DNA of 64,000 bases from Trueperella pyogenes. Lineage in GTDB: Bacteria > Actinomycetota > Actinomycetes > Actinomycetales > Actinomycetaceae. Positions within the stretch are counted from its first letter, which is position 1; each line of letters opens with the position of its first letter. This document shows, one piece after another, positions 33,989-43,592 of this stretch. The stretch covers positions 806,001 to 870,000 of the forward strand of contig NZ_UHHW01000002.1 in NCBI RefSeq assembly GCF_900460345.1. The letters run 5' to 3'. Under the pieces are notes generated by a model. It made no database searches and was not told the DNA's origin. It worked only from the letters and a program-made list of their open reading frames with translations. The position numbers and the translations under genes were made by a program.

Positions 33989-34717
33989 ATGCCTAACACG
34001 TCCACGCATTCAGCCCTCGCGGGAGCACGCGATGCCATTCCCGTCGGCCTTGGCTACATCCCACTCGGGATGGGAATGGGCATGACGCTCACGGCTGCCG
34101 GCCTGGAGTGGTGGTGGGCGCCGATCTTCGCGCTCTTCATGTACGCCGGTTCAATGCAATACCTGATTGTGCCGATGATCGTGGCACACGAGTCCTTCGC
34201 TGCGATCGCTGTCGCCACACTGCTCATCCAGTTTCGCCATGTCTTTTATGGGATCAGTTTTCCTCTTGACCTTGTGAAAAACAAGCTGGCCAAGCTCTAT
34301 TCCATCCACGCGATCACCGACGAGGTCTACGCCGTGATCGCCTCGAAACCTCGGGAGGAACTCACGGGGGAGCGAGTGATATGGATACAGATCTTCTCCC
34401 ACGCCACATGGATTACCGGTTGCACGCTTGGCGCGATCGTGGGACTCGCAGTGCCTATCGACGCGCGGATCCTCAATTTCGTGCTGACCTCGCTTTTTGT
34501 TGTCCTCATGTTGGAGGCTTACCTGGCCAACCGGGCGCGGCTCGATTTTGTGTGTGCGGCGCTCATCGGTGTGGCTTTGCTCCTGCTTCCCTCATCCATC
34601 TATTTGCCGGCAGCTCTGAGCGTTTTAACGCTCACCCTGCTCATCGCCTCCCGGCTAAGCCCGCTTGCAATCACGCCTCAGACACTGAAACGCGCACGAC
34701 GGGACGGCATGCCATGA
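33989..34717 (+). CDS. azlC: AzlC-family branched-chain amino acid exporter, large subunit
   Basis: A 242-residue membrane protein with about six to seven segments. ALAGARDAIPVGLGYIPLGM at the N-terminus, MYAGSMQYLIVPM and LIQFRHVFYGISFPLD are AzlC signatures. With AzlD it exports branched-chain amino acids or analogues. Its stop overlaps the azlD start (ATGA), indicating a coupled pair. Confidence 0.88.
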   Translation: MPNTSTHSALAGARDAIPVGLGYIPLGMGMGMTLTAAGLEWWWAPIFALFMYAGSMQYLIVPMIVAHESFAAIAVATLLIQFRHVFYGISFPLDLVKNKLAKLYSIHAITDEVYAVIASKPREELTGERVIWIQIFSHATWITGCTLGAIVGLAVPIDARILNFVLTSLFVVLMLEAYLANRARLDFVCAALIGVALLLLPSSIYLPAALSVLTLTLLIASRLSPLAITPQTLKRARRDGMP

Positions 34718-35034
34718 CTGGGTACATCCTCGGCGTGATTATCACCGTCTTGGTCATCACGTATTCACTGCGCGCAGCGCCTTTTGTCTTCCTCGCTCGC
34801 GTACGCGAATCCGAGACGCTGGCCTATTTAGGCAGAGCTATGCCCGCTGGCGTCATGCTCATCCTCGTCATTTTTACGCTCAAAGACCTCACCTTCGCGA
34901 GCGCGCAATCCTGGATGCCGCCTGCTGTCGGCGTCGTTACGACGCTCGGTGTGCACCTGGTCTTTCGCAAGGTGCTGGTCTCGCTTGTCGCCGGGACAGC
35001 TATGTTCGCTACTGTGCTCAGCCTCGTCAGCTAG
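34714..35034 (+). CDS. azlD: AzlD-family exporter small subunit
   Basis: A 106-residue protein with about four membrane segments, matching the AzlD small subunit (SLRAAPFVFL, GRAMPAGVMLILVI). It overlaps azlC by four bases and would form the two-component exporter with it. It ends three bases before the convergent permease gene, with no room for a separate terminator. Confidence 0.85.
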   Translation: MTGYILGVIITVLVITYSLRAAPFVFLARVRESETLAYLGRAMPAGVMLILVIFTLKDLTFASAQSWMPPAVGVVTTLGVHLVFRKVLVSLVAGTAMFATVLSLVS

Positions 35035-35037
35035 CGG

Positions 35038-36447
35038 CTATCCGTTAATGATTTCCAGGGGAACGCCGCGCCTGAGGAGGATCCGTTTACGAACCGCCCA
35101 CACAACGCCGAGGGTCAAGAACCAGACGGGGGTGAGGACAGTGGGCAGGCGTGTTGCGGGGAAGTAGATGAGCACTGCCGAGATGAAACCGATGAAAGCC
35201 AACGCCAGCCACGGGGTCACTGCGGCAAAATGTAGCTTGAAAGGTGACACGTTGTGTTCGGCACGGTGCTTTTTGCGGTAACGAATGTAAGAAACGAGGA
35301 TGAGCGCCCAAATGAACAGGATCAGGGTGGTTGCAACCGCCGCAATGAGCTCGAATCCCTTCAACACGCTTCCCCCGATAAAGAGGATCGGCAGGTAAAT
35401 GAGGATGAGCAGGCCGATAAAGAGGAGAGCATGCCACGGCACGCGGTGGGAAGATAGCTGACCAAACAGGCGCGGTGCCTGATGAGATTGAGCTAGACCG
35501 TACATCATGCGCGAGGACGAAAAGATACCGGAATTTGCCGACGACGCCGCCGAAGTTAGCACCACGAAGTTCATGATGGAGGCCGCCGCGCCCAGCCCAA
35601 CCATTGCGAATACGGAAACAAACGGGGAACGTTCCGGGTCGATCATGTCCCACGGCGTGATCGCCATGATGACGGCCAACGCGCCGACGTAGAAGATCGC
35701 GATGCGGAAGGGAACTTGGTTAATCGCGCGCGGAATTGTGCGCTCCGGATCCTTCGCTTCGGCCGCCGTCGTGCCAATGAGCTCGGTGCCAATGAAGGAG
35801 TAAATCGCGATCGAGAAGGCGCCGAGGAAGCCTGAGGCGCCGGTCGGGAAGAAACCTCCGTGATCCCACAGGTGAGTAAACGACGCCGTCTCACCCGAAG
35901 AACCTGTAAAACCGGTGGCTACCATGACTGATCCGACGGCGATGAGGGCAACAATGGCGGCGATCTTGATCAGCGAGAACCAGAACTCGACCTCGCCGAA
36001 CAGCCGTACCGTAAGCAGATTGATAAGAACGAGGGTGAACAATAATCCCAGCGTCACAGCGGCCGAAATCGTCATATTCCCGATCCAGTAATCGAAATAA
36101 CCGGTGATCACAATCATGTCGCCGATTGCGATCACCACCCACAAGAACCAATACGTCCAGCCGGTGATGAAACCGGCCCATGGGCCAATTAAGTGGTGAG
36201 CAAAATCTTGAAATGATTTGAACTCAAGGTTATGGATAAGGATTTCACCCATCGCGCGCATAATAAGGAACAGGACAAAGCCGATGATCAAATACACGAG
36301 AATAATCGAAGGCCCGGCCGAATGGATGGTAGATCCGGAGCCCATGAATAGTCCAGTGCCAATCGCCCCGCCCAAAGCAATGAGCTGGATGTTGCGGTTT
36401 GACAGTCCCCGATGCAGAGATTCTTCTGGGGAATTGGCAGATGTCAT
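35038..36447 (-). CDS. Amino acid permease (APC family, CycA-like)
   Basis: A 469-residue transporter with about 12 segments. HRGLSNRNIQLIALGGAIGT at the N-terminus and FSIAIYSFIGTELIGTTAAEA are typical of the AAT branch that includes the D-Ala/D-Ser/Gly transporter CycA. Exact substrate cannot be read from sequence. The ATG at 36447 follows AAAGGACA; an upstream in-frame start lacks support. Confidence 0.85.
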   Translation of the reverse strand: MTSANSPEESLHRGLSNRNIQLIALGGAIGTGLFMGSGSTIHSAGPSIILVYLIIGFVLFLIMRAMGEILIHNLEFKSFQDFAHHLIGPWAGFITGWTYWFLWVVIAIGDMIVITGYFDYWIGNMTISAAVTLGLLFTLVLINLLTVRLFGEVEFWFSLIKIAAIVALIAVGSVMVATGFTGSSGETASFTHLWDHGGFFPTGASGFLGAFSIAIYSFIGTELIGTTAAEAKDPERTIPRAINQVPFRIAIFYVGALAVIMAITPWDMIDPERSPFVSVFAMVGLGAAASIMNFVVLTSAASSANSGIFSSSRMMYGLAQSHQAPRLFGQLSSHRVPWHALLFIGLLILIYLPILFIGGSVLKGFELIAAVATTLILFIWALILVSYIRYRKKHRAEHNVSPFKLHFAAVTPWLALAFIGFISAVLIYFPATRLPTVLTPVWFLTLGVVWAVRKRILLRRGVPLEIING

Positions 36448-36549
36448 GGTTGTCCTTTCGTACCGCGCAAGTCTATGACCAACTAGCCGCCCGCACGCAG
36501 AGGCCGCCATGCCAAAAAGGTCACTTTTGCCGAGTTTGCATGAAAATGA

Positions 36550-36578
36550 ATGGTGGCGGCCATGATGACCGCCACCAT
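36550..36578 (-). terminator. metNIQ terminator
   Basis: Ten-base arms, ATGGTGGCGG and CCGCCACCAT, enclose nine bases just past the metQ stop on the leftward transcript, followed by T-rich sequence. Confidence 0.65.
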
Positions 36579-36593
36579 GGAGGGACTAAAGCC

Positions 36594-37424
36594 TTAGAAG
36601 GCTGCTGTCACCTCGCCGTTGGGGTAAGTGTCCTTGATGAACTGGGCAACCTCCGGGGAGTGCAGCAGCTCGTCCAGCTTCTTAACCGCAGCAATCTTCT
36701 TCGTCCCCTTCTTCCACGCCAGAATATTGGCGTACGGATTATTCTCGCCCGACTCAAGAGCCAGGGCGTCCTTGGCTGGAACTAGACCAGCTTCGAGGGC
36801 GAAGTTTCCGTTGATAATGGCCAGGTCGACGTCGGGAAGCTGAACCGGGATAGCCGGAGCCTCAGACTCGCGGATTTGGAGGTTTTTGGGGTTGTCCTTT
36901 ACGTCGTAGATGGTCGGGTTGGCCACATCGGCCAGAGTGATGAGGCCTTCGGCGGCGAGCAACTTCAAGCCGCGAGCCTGGTTGGAGGGGTCGTTCGTCA
37001 CGAGCACGACGCCGCCTTCCGCCACATCGGCGAGCGAGGTCACCTTCTTTGAGTAAATGCCGAACGGTTCGATGTGGATGCCGACTCCGTGCTCCAGATC
37101 GTAGCCGCGGTCCTTAATTTGAGCCTCTAGGTAGGGAAGATGCTGGAAAAAGTTGGCATCCAGTTCGCCCGCATCGAGGCCGACGTTAGGCTGGACGTAG
37201 TCCGTGTACTCCTTGAGCTCGAGATCGAGGCCAGCCCCAGCAGCCAGATTGTCCGCCACAAACTGGAGGATCGGGGCATGCGGAACTGGGGAGGCGCCAA
37301 CGACGAGTTTCACAGTCGCATCCGCGCTCGAAGCGCCGCTGGTGGTGTCCGTGGTTGCGTTCTTTGAAGAACACGCGGTCAAAGTGAGAGCAGCAGCGGC
37401 TAGAACGGCGAAGATCTTACGCAT
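36594..37424 (-). CDS. metQ: Methionine ABC transporter, substrate-binding lipoprotein
   Basis: A 276-residue NlpA/MetQ-family lipoprotein. The lipobox LTAC (C18) ends the signal peptide; VGASPVPHAPILQF and LDANFFQHLPYLE are family signatures. It delivers methionine to MetNI. It is the third gene of the SAM-controlled operon and lies about 90 bases after metI. Confidence 0.9.
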   Translation of the reverse strand: MRKIFAVLAAAALTLTACSSKNATTDTTSGASSADATVKLVVGASPVPHAPILQFVADNLAAGAGLDLELKEYTDYVQPNVGLDAGELDANFFQHLPYLEAQIKDRGYDLEHGVGIHIEPFGIYSKKVTSLADVAEGGVVLVTNDPSNQARGLKLLAAEGLITLADVANPTIYDVKDNPKNLQIRESEAPAIPVQLPDVDLAIINGNFALEAGLVPAKDALALESGENNPYANILAWKKGTKKIAAVKKLDELLHSPEVAQFIKDTYPNGEVTAAF

Positions 37425-37511
37425 AATTGGGTCCTTGTCTCAATATTCAAAGTTCAACAAAAATATGGGTGTGAGAGAGCTAAGACTGAGATAGTCCCGG
37501 ATGGCTGTGCC

Positions 37512-38219
37512 TTAGCGGTGGTCAACCATCCGGCTCAGCATGTCTCCAACCCACTGGATCACTTGAACCATGAGCAAAATGAGAGCCACAACAATGACGA
37601 TAACGTCGAACTGGTAGCGCTGGTAACCCTGGTTGATTGCAAGGGCACCCAGGCCGCCGCCGCCTACGGCGCCTGCCATAGCCGAGTAGCCGACGATCGT
37701 GATGACGAGGATCGTAACCGAGTTGATAATCGATGGCAGCGCTTCACGGACAAGCACATCCCACATGATGCGGGTGCGCGAGGCGCCAGTCATCTGCGCG
37801 GCCTCCACCTTGCCAGGGGAGACAGCAAGCACATTGGACTCGACCATGCGGGCAAAGTACGGGATAGCTGAGACAGCGAGTGCGATGGTAAACGCGGGCC
37901 AGCCCGTGGCCTTGAGGAACGGCATATTAATGGCGCGGATGAGGAAAAGAACGATGATCGCCAAGATAATGAATGGGATTGCGCGGCCAAGGTTGACTAG
38001 CGCCCCCGTGATCTTATTCGCGGTCGGAGCCGCGATCATTCCACCCCTGCGAGTCTCCGCCAGGACCAGGCCAAGGGGTAGGCCAAGAAGAACCGTCAAC
38101 AGGGAGGACAAACCAACCATGTAGATGGTCTCGAGGAGGGCAGGCCACAATCCGCGCACGATGGCGGGGTTCGAGAACCACGATTCGGACGTGAGGACGG
38201 CGACGGCGTCGTAGATCAT
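37512..38219 (-). CDS. metI: Methionine ABC transporter, permease
   Basis: A 235-residue permease with about five to six membrane segments. The start WPALLETIYMVGLSSLLTVLL and the coupling helix region AAQMTGASRTRIMWDVLVREALP fit MetI. Its ATG overlaps the metN stop by four bases, so the two are coupled. Confidence 0.92.
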   Translation of the reverse strand: MIYDAVAVLTSESWFSNPAIVRGLWPALLETIYMVGLSSLLTVLLGLPLGLVLAETRRGGMIAAPTANKITGALVNLGRAIPFIILAIIVLFLIRAINMPFLKATGWPAFTIALAVSAIPYFARMVESNVLAVSPGKVEAAQMTGASRTRIMWDVLVREALPSIINSVTILVITIVGYSAMAGAVGGGGLGALAINQGYQRYQFDVIVIVVALILLMVQVIQWVGDMLSRMVDHR

Positions 38220-39202
38220 GAGCGCACCTCCGCATGGATGTTGTCCGCGGCGAACGCTGCTAGAGCACCGGCCACCTTGTCCGGCGCGATGGCGAGTGCC
38301 AAACGCCCCACCTGCATCTCGCCGACGGACTCGAAAAGCCCCGCCGAGATATCGGCACCGAGCTCGGCGACGCGCGCCATCACCTTCGATCCCGTTGGGA
38401 TCCCAGGCCTTGACGTGAAGTAGATATCAATGAGGCTGTCGCTGCCAACGGATCGGGGATCGACGTCGGGAAGTGGGACGAGCTTCTTGGCCAACTGAGA
38501 ACTCGGATTGGCGAGCGTGCGTTCGATCGAATCGGACTCAACGATTTGGCCAGTTTCTAGCAAAGTAGCCGAGGTGCAGATCTTTCGCACGACCGACATC
38601 TCGTGCGTGATAACGAGGATCGTCACGCCAAGTCGATCGCGCACATCTTTGAGGAGAGTGAGGATCTGCTCGGTAGTTTCCATATCGAGCGCTGAAGTTG
38701 GCTCATCCGCCAAGACGACGGATGGCCGATCGGCAAGGGCGCGTGCAATGCCCACGCGTTGGCGTTGACCGCCGGACATCTGCGCAGGATAGGAGTTACC
38801 GCGGCCAGTCAGACCGACGAGATCGAGGAGTTCGGCCACCCGCTCTTCGCGGTCAGCCTTGCCCACACCTGCGATCTTAAGCGGATAAGCGATGTTATCA
38901 GCGGCTGTGCGTGCCTCGAATAGGTTCGCACCCTGGAACACCATGCCAATACGACGCCGTTCGGCACGAAGAAGAGAATCAGAGAGCGTAGTTAGATCCT
39001 TGCCATCGACGAGGATGGAGCCAGAAGTGGGTTTCTCGAGGGCGGTCAGACAACGGATGAGCGTGGACTTTCCGGCACCGGATTCGCCCACGATACCGTG
39101 GATTTCCCCGTCCGGGATCGTCAGTGAGAGGTCATTGAGCGCCACGACGGCCTCAGCCCCTCTGCGGGGATACACCTTGGTGACCCCATGTAGCTCGATC
39201 AT
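38216..39202 (-). CDS. metN: Methionine ABC transporter, ATPase
   Basis: A 328-residue ATPase with Walker A GESGAGKST (39-47), signature MSGGQRQRV and Walker B VVLADEPTSALD. The C-terminal ~80 residues form the NIL/ACT-like domain by which intracellular methionine inhibits MetN. It is the first gene of metNIQ; its ribosome site (GGGAG, 39205-39209) lies immediately after the SAM aptamer. Confidence 0.94.
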   Translation of the reverse strand: MIELHGVTKVYPRRGAEAVVALNDLSLTIPDGEIHGIVGESGAGKSTLIRCLTALEKPTSGSILVDGKDLTTLSDSLLRAERRRIGMVFQGANLFEARTAADNIAYPLKIAGVGKADREERVAELLDLVGLTGRGNSYPAQMSGGQRQRVGIARALADRPSVVLADEPTSALDMETTEQILTLLKDVRDRLGVTILVITHEMSVVRKICTSATLLETGQIVESDSIERTLANPSSQLAKKLVPLPDVDPRSVGSDSLIDIYFTSRPGIPTGSKVMARVAELGADISAGLFESVGEMQVGRLALAIAPDKVAGALAAFAADNIHAEVRS

Positions 39203-39204
39203 TG

Positions 39205-39290
39205 ATCTCCCATCGTTCCCGGCCTTAGCACCCGTCTGGCGGGTTGCTGCAGCTTCACAGAGCCGGGTCTCTTAACTGCTCTTGATGACC
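39205..39290 (-). ncRNA. SAM riboswitch (SAM-I/IV clan, SAM-IV-like) controlling metNIQ
   Basis: The leftward RNA starts GGTCATCAAGAGCAG, contains GCAGCAACCCG and CGGGTGCTAA pairing as a hairpin, and ends GCCGGGAACGATGGGAG. CATC pairs with GATG to close the aptamer, GCAG with CTGC forms the second helix, and CCCGGC pairs with the distal GCCGGG as a pseudoknot, a SAM-IV feature. The closing helix abuts the metN ribosome site with no terminator between, so control is probably translational: SAM binding would hide the site. Confidence 0.82.
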
Positions 39291-39397
39291 TCCTTTATGT
39301 AAACATGTCAAGGAAAGCCTGTGCAAAACTGTCTCGCGTTTTTTCGCGATTGTAGGCAAGGTCACGATAAAAGTAGGACCTGCGTCTCGGGTGTGTC

Positions 39398-39440
39398 CGG
39401 CTCGCGAGCCGGCCTGGGAATCAGGCGGCCCGCGAGCCGG
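39398..39440 (-). terminator. Fumarase gene terminator-like hairpin
   Basis: CCGGCTCGCG (39398-39407) pairs with CGCGAGCCGG (39431-39440), with further CCTG/CAGG pairing inside. It lies about 15 bases past the fumarase stop; no T-run. Confidence 0.55.
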
Positions 39441-39454
39441 CTTGGATGCTCAAA

Positions 39455-41134
39455 CTACAGTCCAGGGTGGTTGTCGAGCGTCACGGAAATGGTCTGAGAA
39501 CCGGCGAAAAAGTCGTTGCCCTTGTCGTCGACTACGATAAAAGCCGGGAAGTCCTCGACCTCGATCTTCCACACGGCCTCCATTCCGAGTTCGGGGTACT
39601 CAAGGAGCTCAACGTGCTTGATGCAGTCCTCGGCCAGCTGGGCGGCTGGACCGCCGATCGAGCCGAGGTAGAATCCGCCATGCTTCTTACAGGCATCGGT
39701 CACTTGCTGGGAGCGATTGCCCTTGGCCAGCATGACCATCGAGCCACCCGCCGCTTGGAACGGATCAACATAGGGATCCATGCGCCCTGCGGTGGTTGGC
39801 CCAAACGAACCGGAGGGCTTGCCCTCGGGGGTCTTGGCCGGACCCGCATAGTAGATCGGATGATCCTTCATATATTGCGGCATACCCTCGCCGTTGTTGA
39901 GACGCTCTTGAATCTTGGCGTGCGCGATGTCGCGAGCCACAATGATCGTCCCGGTGAGTGACAAGCGGGTCTTGACCGGGTATTTGGTCAACTCCGCAAG
40001 CACGTTCTTCATCGGCTGGTTGAGATCGATTCTGACGACGTCGTCGCCTGGGGCGTGCCCGATCTCGGCGTCGGTGGTCTCCGGCAGGAACTGGCCTGGG
40101 TCGAACTCAAGTTGCTCGATAAAGACACCCTCGGGGGTGATCTTGCCTTTTGCCTGACGATCCGCGGAGCAGGAAACGGCGATGGCGACTGGCAGGGAAG
40201 CGCCGTGGCGGGGGAGACGAACCACACGCACGTCGTGGCAGAAGTATTTGCCGCCGAACTGGGCGCCGATGCCGATTTGGCGGGTGAGCTCGAGAACTTT
40301 TTCTTCCATTTCGAGGTCGCGGAAGCCGTAGCCCTCCTCTCCGCCGTGTGTAGGCAATTCGTCAAGATACTTAGCTGAGGCGTACTTGGCCGTCTTGAGC
40401 GCATATTCGGCAGAGGTTCCGCCGATGACGATAGCCAAGTGGTAGGGAGGGCAGGCCGCGGTGCCGAGCGAGCGGATCTTGCCCTCCAGGAAGGGCATCA
40501 TAGAATCGGGATTCAAGATGGCCTTCGTCTCCTGGTACAGGTAAGACTTATTTGCCGAGCCGCCGCCCTTGGACATGAAGAGGAAGTGGTACTCGTTCTC
40601 GTGGCCGGGCGTCGTGTCCGCGTATAACTCGATCTGTGCGGGCAGGTTGGTTTTGGTGTTCTTCTCCTCATACATGCTCAAAGGCGCGTTTTGCGAATAG
40701 CGCAGGTTGTACTTGCCGTAAGTGTTGTGCACGCCGCGTGACAGCGCCTTTTCGTCGACGCCGGGGGTCAACACGCGCTGGCCGCGCTCGCCTTTGATGA
40801 TGGCTGTGCCGGTGTCCTGGCACATGGGTAACACGCCTTCGGCGGCGATGTAGGCATTGCGCAGTAGCGTCTTGGCAACGAAGCGGTCGTTCGGGGAGGC
40901 TTCAGGATCTTCAAGAATCTTGGCAACCTGCTGCAGGTGCGCGTTGCGCAGGTAGAAGTTGATGTCGTGGAAGGCAGTTTCAGCGAGCAGCTCCAGTGCG
41001 CTCTCGTCAACCTTGAGGAATTGCATCCCATCTGGGCCCTCGACGCTCTCAACACCGTCAGTGGTGATGAGCCGATACTCCGTCTTGTCGGGCCCCACGG
41101 GAAGCATGTCCTTATATTTGATGTCGTCCATCAT
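39455..41134 (-). CDS. fumA: Class I (iron-sulfur) fumarate hydratase
   Basis: A 559-residue single-chain class I fumarase that converts fumarate and malate in the TCA cycle. Three cysteines likely to hold the 4Fe-4S cluster are in [19 protein letters not shown] and VSCSADRQ; the C-terminal half contains [13 protein letters not shown] and [12 protein letters not shown]. The start is one of two adjacent ATG codons (41134 or 41131) behind AGAGAG. Oxygen-sensitive class I enzymes suit a fermentative or microaerophilic life. It is divergent from the permease gene. Confidence 0.92.
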   Translation of the reverse strand: MMDDIKYKDMLPVGPDKTEYRLITTDGVESVEGPDGMQFLKVDESALELLAETAFHDINFYLRNAHLQQVAKILEDPEASPNDRFVAKTLLRNAYIAAEGVLPMCQDTGTAIIKGERGQRVLTPGVDEKALSRGVHNTYGKYNLRYSQNAPLSMYEEKNTKTNLPAQIELYADTTPGHENEYHFLFMSKGGGSANKSYLYQETKAILNPDSMMPFLEGKIRSLGTAACPPYHLAIVIGGTSAEYALKTAKYASAKYLDELPTHGGEEGYGFRDLEMEEKVLELTRQIGIGAQFGGKYFCHDVRVVRLPRHGASLPVAIAVSCSADRQAKGKITPEGVFIEQLEFDPGQFLPETTDAEIGHAPGDDVVRIDLNQPMKNVLAELTKYPVKTRLSLTGTIIVARDIAHAKIQERLNNGEGMPQYMKDHPIYYAGPAKTPEGKPSGSFGPTTAGRMDPYVDPFQAAGGSMVMLAKGNRSQQVTDACKKHGGFYLGSIGGPAAQLAEDCIKHVELLEYPELGMEAVWKIEVEDFPAFIVVDDKGNDFFAGSQTISVTLDNHPGL

Positions 41135-41294
41135 TATTCTCTCTACTCGGAAAACTCTCGCATCCAAGGATATGGGTTTTATGCGGCTCTTTCCGGGCTT
41201 TACGGCCTGGGAGTTCGAGTCTGCTGGCGCTGGGCCCTTCCTAGCAGATGGACGGCTAGGCGGCCTTTTGTCGGGGAGAGTTAGAATCGAGGCC

Positions 41295-42719
41295 GTGAAT
41301 ACGACATCTCAGCTTACTCGCGGCCTGACCTCCGGCCAGGTCGCCATGATTGCACTCTCCGGCGCGCTCGGCACCGGACTCTTCCTCGGATCGGGGTCGG
41401 TCATCGCTTTGGCGGGCCCTGCTACCGTCTTTTCCTATGCCATTGCGGGTGCCCTCGCGCTCGCGATCGTGTGGGCGCTGGCGGAAATGGTGACCGTCCA
41501 TCCGGTTCCGGGCGGGCACGGCGCGGTGGCGGCGTCGTACCTTGGGCGCTTTGGCGGCTTTGTGACGAGGTGGAACTTTGCAATCACGATGATGGTCGCC
41601 GTCGGGGCGGAGGTAGTCGCCTCGGCAACCTACCTGACGTACTGGTTCCCGACTCTGCCGCTGTGGCTGGGTACGGTCCTGTGTTCGGTGTTCATCGGCG
41701 CGCTCAATATGTTTTCTGTCCATTTGTATGGATCCAGTGAGTATTGGTTCTCGATGGTCAAGGTGGTAGCGATCGTCGTGTTTATTCTCTTGGGCCTTGC
41801 GGTGGTTGTCGGCGTTGTTCCTGGTCACGACGCCGCTGGCGTCGCGAACCTCACCAGCGAAGGCGGCTTTATGCCCAAGGGCGTGAGCGGCATGCTCGCA
41901 GCGGCTTGCATGGCGGTGTTTGCCTTTGGCGGTATCGAGAACGTGTCGGTTGGCGCGGCTGAAACGGCCAACCCTCGCCGTGACATTCCGCGCGCTGCTC
42001 ACACCATGATTTGGCGCCTGCTCATTTTCTACGTCGGCGCCATCTTAGTCGTGCTGATGCTGCAACCGTGGACCGAGACTGCGGCTCACAGCGGGACGGT
42101 TGAACAGTCGCCATTCGTCAAGGTCCTTTCTCTGACGGGCGTCACAGGGGCGGCGCATATCATGAACGCGGTGTTGATCGTGGCGGCTCTATCAGCCGCT
42201 AACGGTTGCCTGTACTCCTCGAGCCGAATGTTCCACTCGCTGGCTGTTGACGGGGAAGCGCCGCGTTTTGCCGCTCACACCAGCATCAAGGGAGCGCCAC
42301 GTGGAGCGGTGTTACTCGCGATGGCTGGCATGGCAGTCGCGGCGGCGCTGGCTATCTTGAGTCCAGGAAACGTCTTCATGTGGCTGTATGGCATGGCGAC
42401 GATCGGAATCCTCGTCACCTGGTTTATGGTGATGGCCACCCACCTCGCCTTTCGTCGCAAGCGTGCACAGGCGGGCTTGCCGCTCGCACCGAACCGGCTC
42501 TGGGCAAGTCCGGTGACGAACGCCGTCGTTCTGGCCTCGACCGTGGCGATTTTTGTGGCGCTGTACTGGCTCATGCCGATCGTCTGGTATGCGGGAGTAC
42601 CCTACATCCTGGCACTGTCGATTGGGTTCTGGGCGCTTTCGCGGGTGCGGGAGCTACCCGAGCCGCGCGATCTGCTCGCTGAGTCTCTCGCTGTGCAGGA
42701 GGCCGAACGGGCCTCATAA
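41295..42719 (+). CDS. Amino acid permease (APC family)
   Basis: A 474-residue transporter with about 12 segments, starting [20 protein letters not shown] and containing [20 protein letters not shown], which mark the AAT/GabP-AnsP branch. The GTG at 41295 is selected because the family pattern begins there; the ribosome site is weak. It is distinct from the permease at 35038-36447. Substrate unknown. Confidence 0.83.
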   Translation: MNTTSQLTRGLTSGQVAMIALSGALGTGLFLGSGSVIALAGPATVFSYAIAGALALAIVWALAEMVTVHPVPGGHGAVAASYLGRFGGFVTRWNFAITMMVAVGAEVVASATYLTYWFPTLPLWLGTVLCSVFIGALNMFSVHLYGSSEYWFSMVKVVAIVVFILLGLAVVVGVVPGHDAAGVANLTSEGGFMPKGVSGMLAAACMAVFAFGGIENVSVGAAETANPRRDIPRAAHTMIWRLLIFYVGAILVVLMLQPWTETAAHSGTVEQSPFVKVLSLTGVTGAAHIMNAVLIVAALSAANGCLYSSSRMFHSLAVDGEAPRFAAHTSIKGAPRGAVLLAMAGMAVAAALAILSPGNVFMWLYGMATIGILVTWFMVMATHLAFRRKRAQAGLPLAPNRLWASPVTNAVVLASTVAIFVALYWLMPIVWYAGVPYILALSIGFWALSRVRELPEPRDLLAESLAVQEAERAS

Positions 42720-42738
42720 TACGACAAATGTAAAGCAA

Positions 42739-42768
42739 GCTTGACGTTAAGTGTGCTTGACATTAGGG
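42739..42768 (+). promoter_or_regulatory. Direct repeats before the membrane protein/XRE pair
   Basis: GCTTGACGTTAAG (42739-42751) and GCTTGACATTAGG (42755-42767) are 16 bases apart; the second contains a -35-like TTGACA (42757-42762). Tandem sites over a promoter suggest autoregulation by the XRE protein encoded downstream. Confidence 0.5.
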
Positions 42769-42820
42769 TGGTGTCTACCGACATTGGCGGACACCACTTT
42801 TTCGTTTGAAAGGCACGTAC

Positions 42821-43267
42821 ATGACAACACAATCTCGTTGGGGGCGCACTTCTAAAGGTCGCAAGACTATGCCTATTGCGATCCCGTTGGGGGTTCTGCT
42901 GAGTCTGATAGTAGTCGGCTTGTTGACGCTCATCCGCGGACTAGGAGAGACAGGGGCAGGGACATACTTTGTAGTGCTCTTTGCAGTAACCATGCCGCTT
43001 GGGATCGCACTCGTCTGGGTCGTCATTGTTGATCGGTCCACCATTGAAGGTGCAATCGCTAACCCGGAGGTCAGTATTGAATCTCATTGGCACCGCAACG
43101 CAGCTCGAACTGGTTTCTTTGCGGTCAATATTGCCAGCAGCTGGGGTGCTGCTATTGCCGGTGCATTTGATTGGTGGGAGATCTCGCTGACACTTCTGGG
43201 GGTGGCCATATTCGGGGCAGTGGTCTTCGCCGTCGCTTATGCAATTCAAAAAAGGCGGGGCTCATGA
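42821..43267 (+). CDS. Four-span membrane protein paired with an XRE regulator
   Basis: A 148-residue protein with four hydrophobic segments (about residues 18-35, 47-65, 90-110 and 115-140) and no recognised enzyme domain. ATG 42821 follows GAAAGG. Its stop overlaps the start of the regulator gene by four bases. Such DUF2178-like membrane protein plus short XRE regulator pairs are frequent in Gram-positive bacteria; their job is unclear. Confidence 0.7.
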   Translation: MTTQSRWGRTSKGRKTMPIAIPLGVLLSLIVVGLLTLIRGLGETGAGTYFVVLFAVTMPLGIALVWVVIVDRSTIEGAIANPEVSIESHWHRNAARTGFFAVNIASSWGAAIAGAFDWWEISLTLLGVAIFGAVVFAVAYAIQKRRGS

Positions 43268-43458
43268 AGAACATCATTGTCGATCTGCGCAAAGTCCGAG
43301 GTTGGTCTCAGCAGGCGCTCGCCGACGAGCTTGGGGTTAGTCGGCAAACTGTCATCTCCATCGAGAAGGGGCGCTTCGATCCCTCCTTGCCCCTCGCTTT
43401 TGACATAGCGCGCACATTTGGAATGACTATCGAAGAAATCTTCCAGCCTGAAGCGTGA
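43264..43458 (+). CDS. Short XRE-family transcriptional regulator
   Basis: A 64-residue protein that is almost entirely one helix-turn-helix domain (LRKVRGWSQQALADELGVSR followed by QTVISIEKGRFDPSL). It resembles Bacillus YozG-type minimal regulators. Translationally coupled to the membrane protein upstream, it probably represses this operon through the direct repeats at 42739-42768. Confidence 0.85.
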   Translation: MKNIIVDLRKVRGWSQQALADELGVSRQTVISIEKGRFDPSLPLAFDIARTFGMTIEEIFQPEA

Positions 43459-43592
43459 AGAGTGCACTGTTATAGCGACGGCGATCGTCGGCATTTTCTT
43501 CTTGCCGCTCGCTAGCGGGTCTTCCGTTTGGCCAATAAAAATGATGCCCGAAAACGGCCTAATTTCGCGGATTTCGGGTGTATCCTCAGGGC

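Noticed and set aside
34381..34713. Alternative long frame running through azlC into azlD
   Set aside because: The azlC frame has complete family motifs; the azlD start overlaps its stop exactly.
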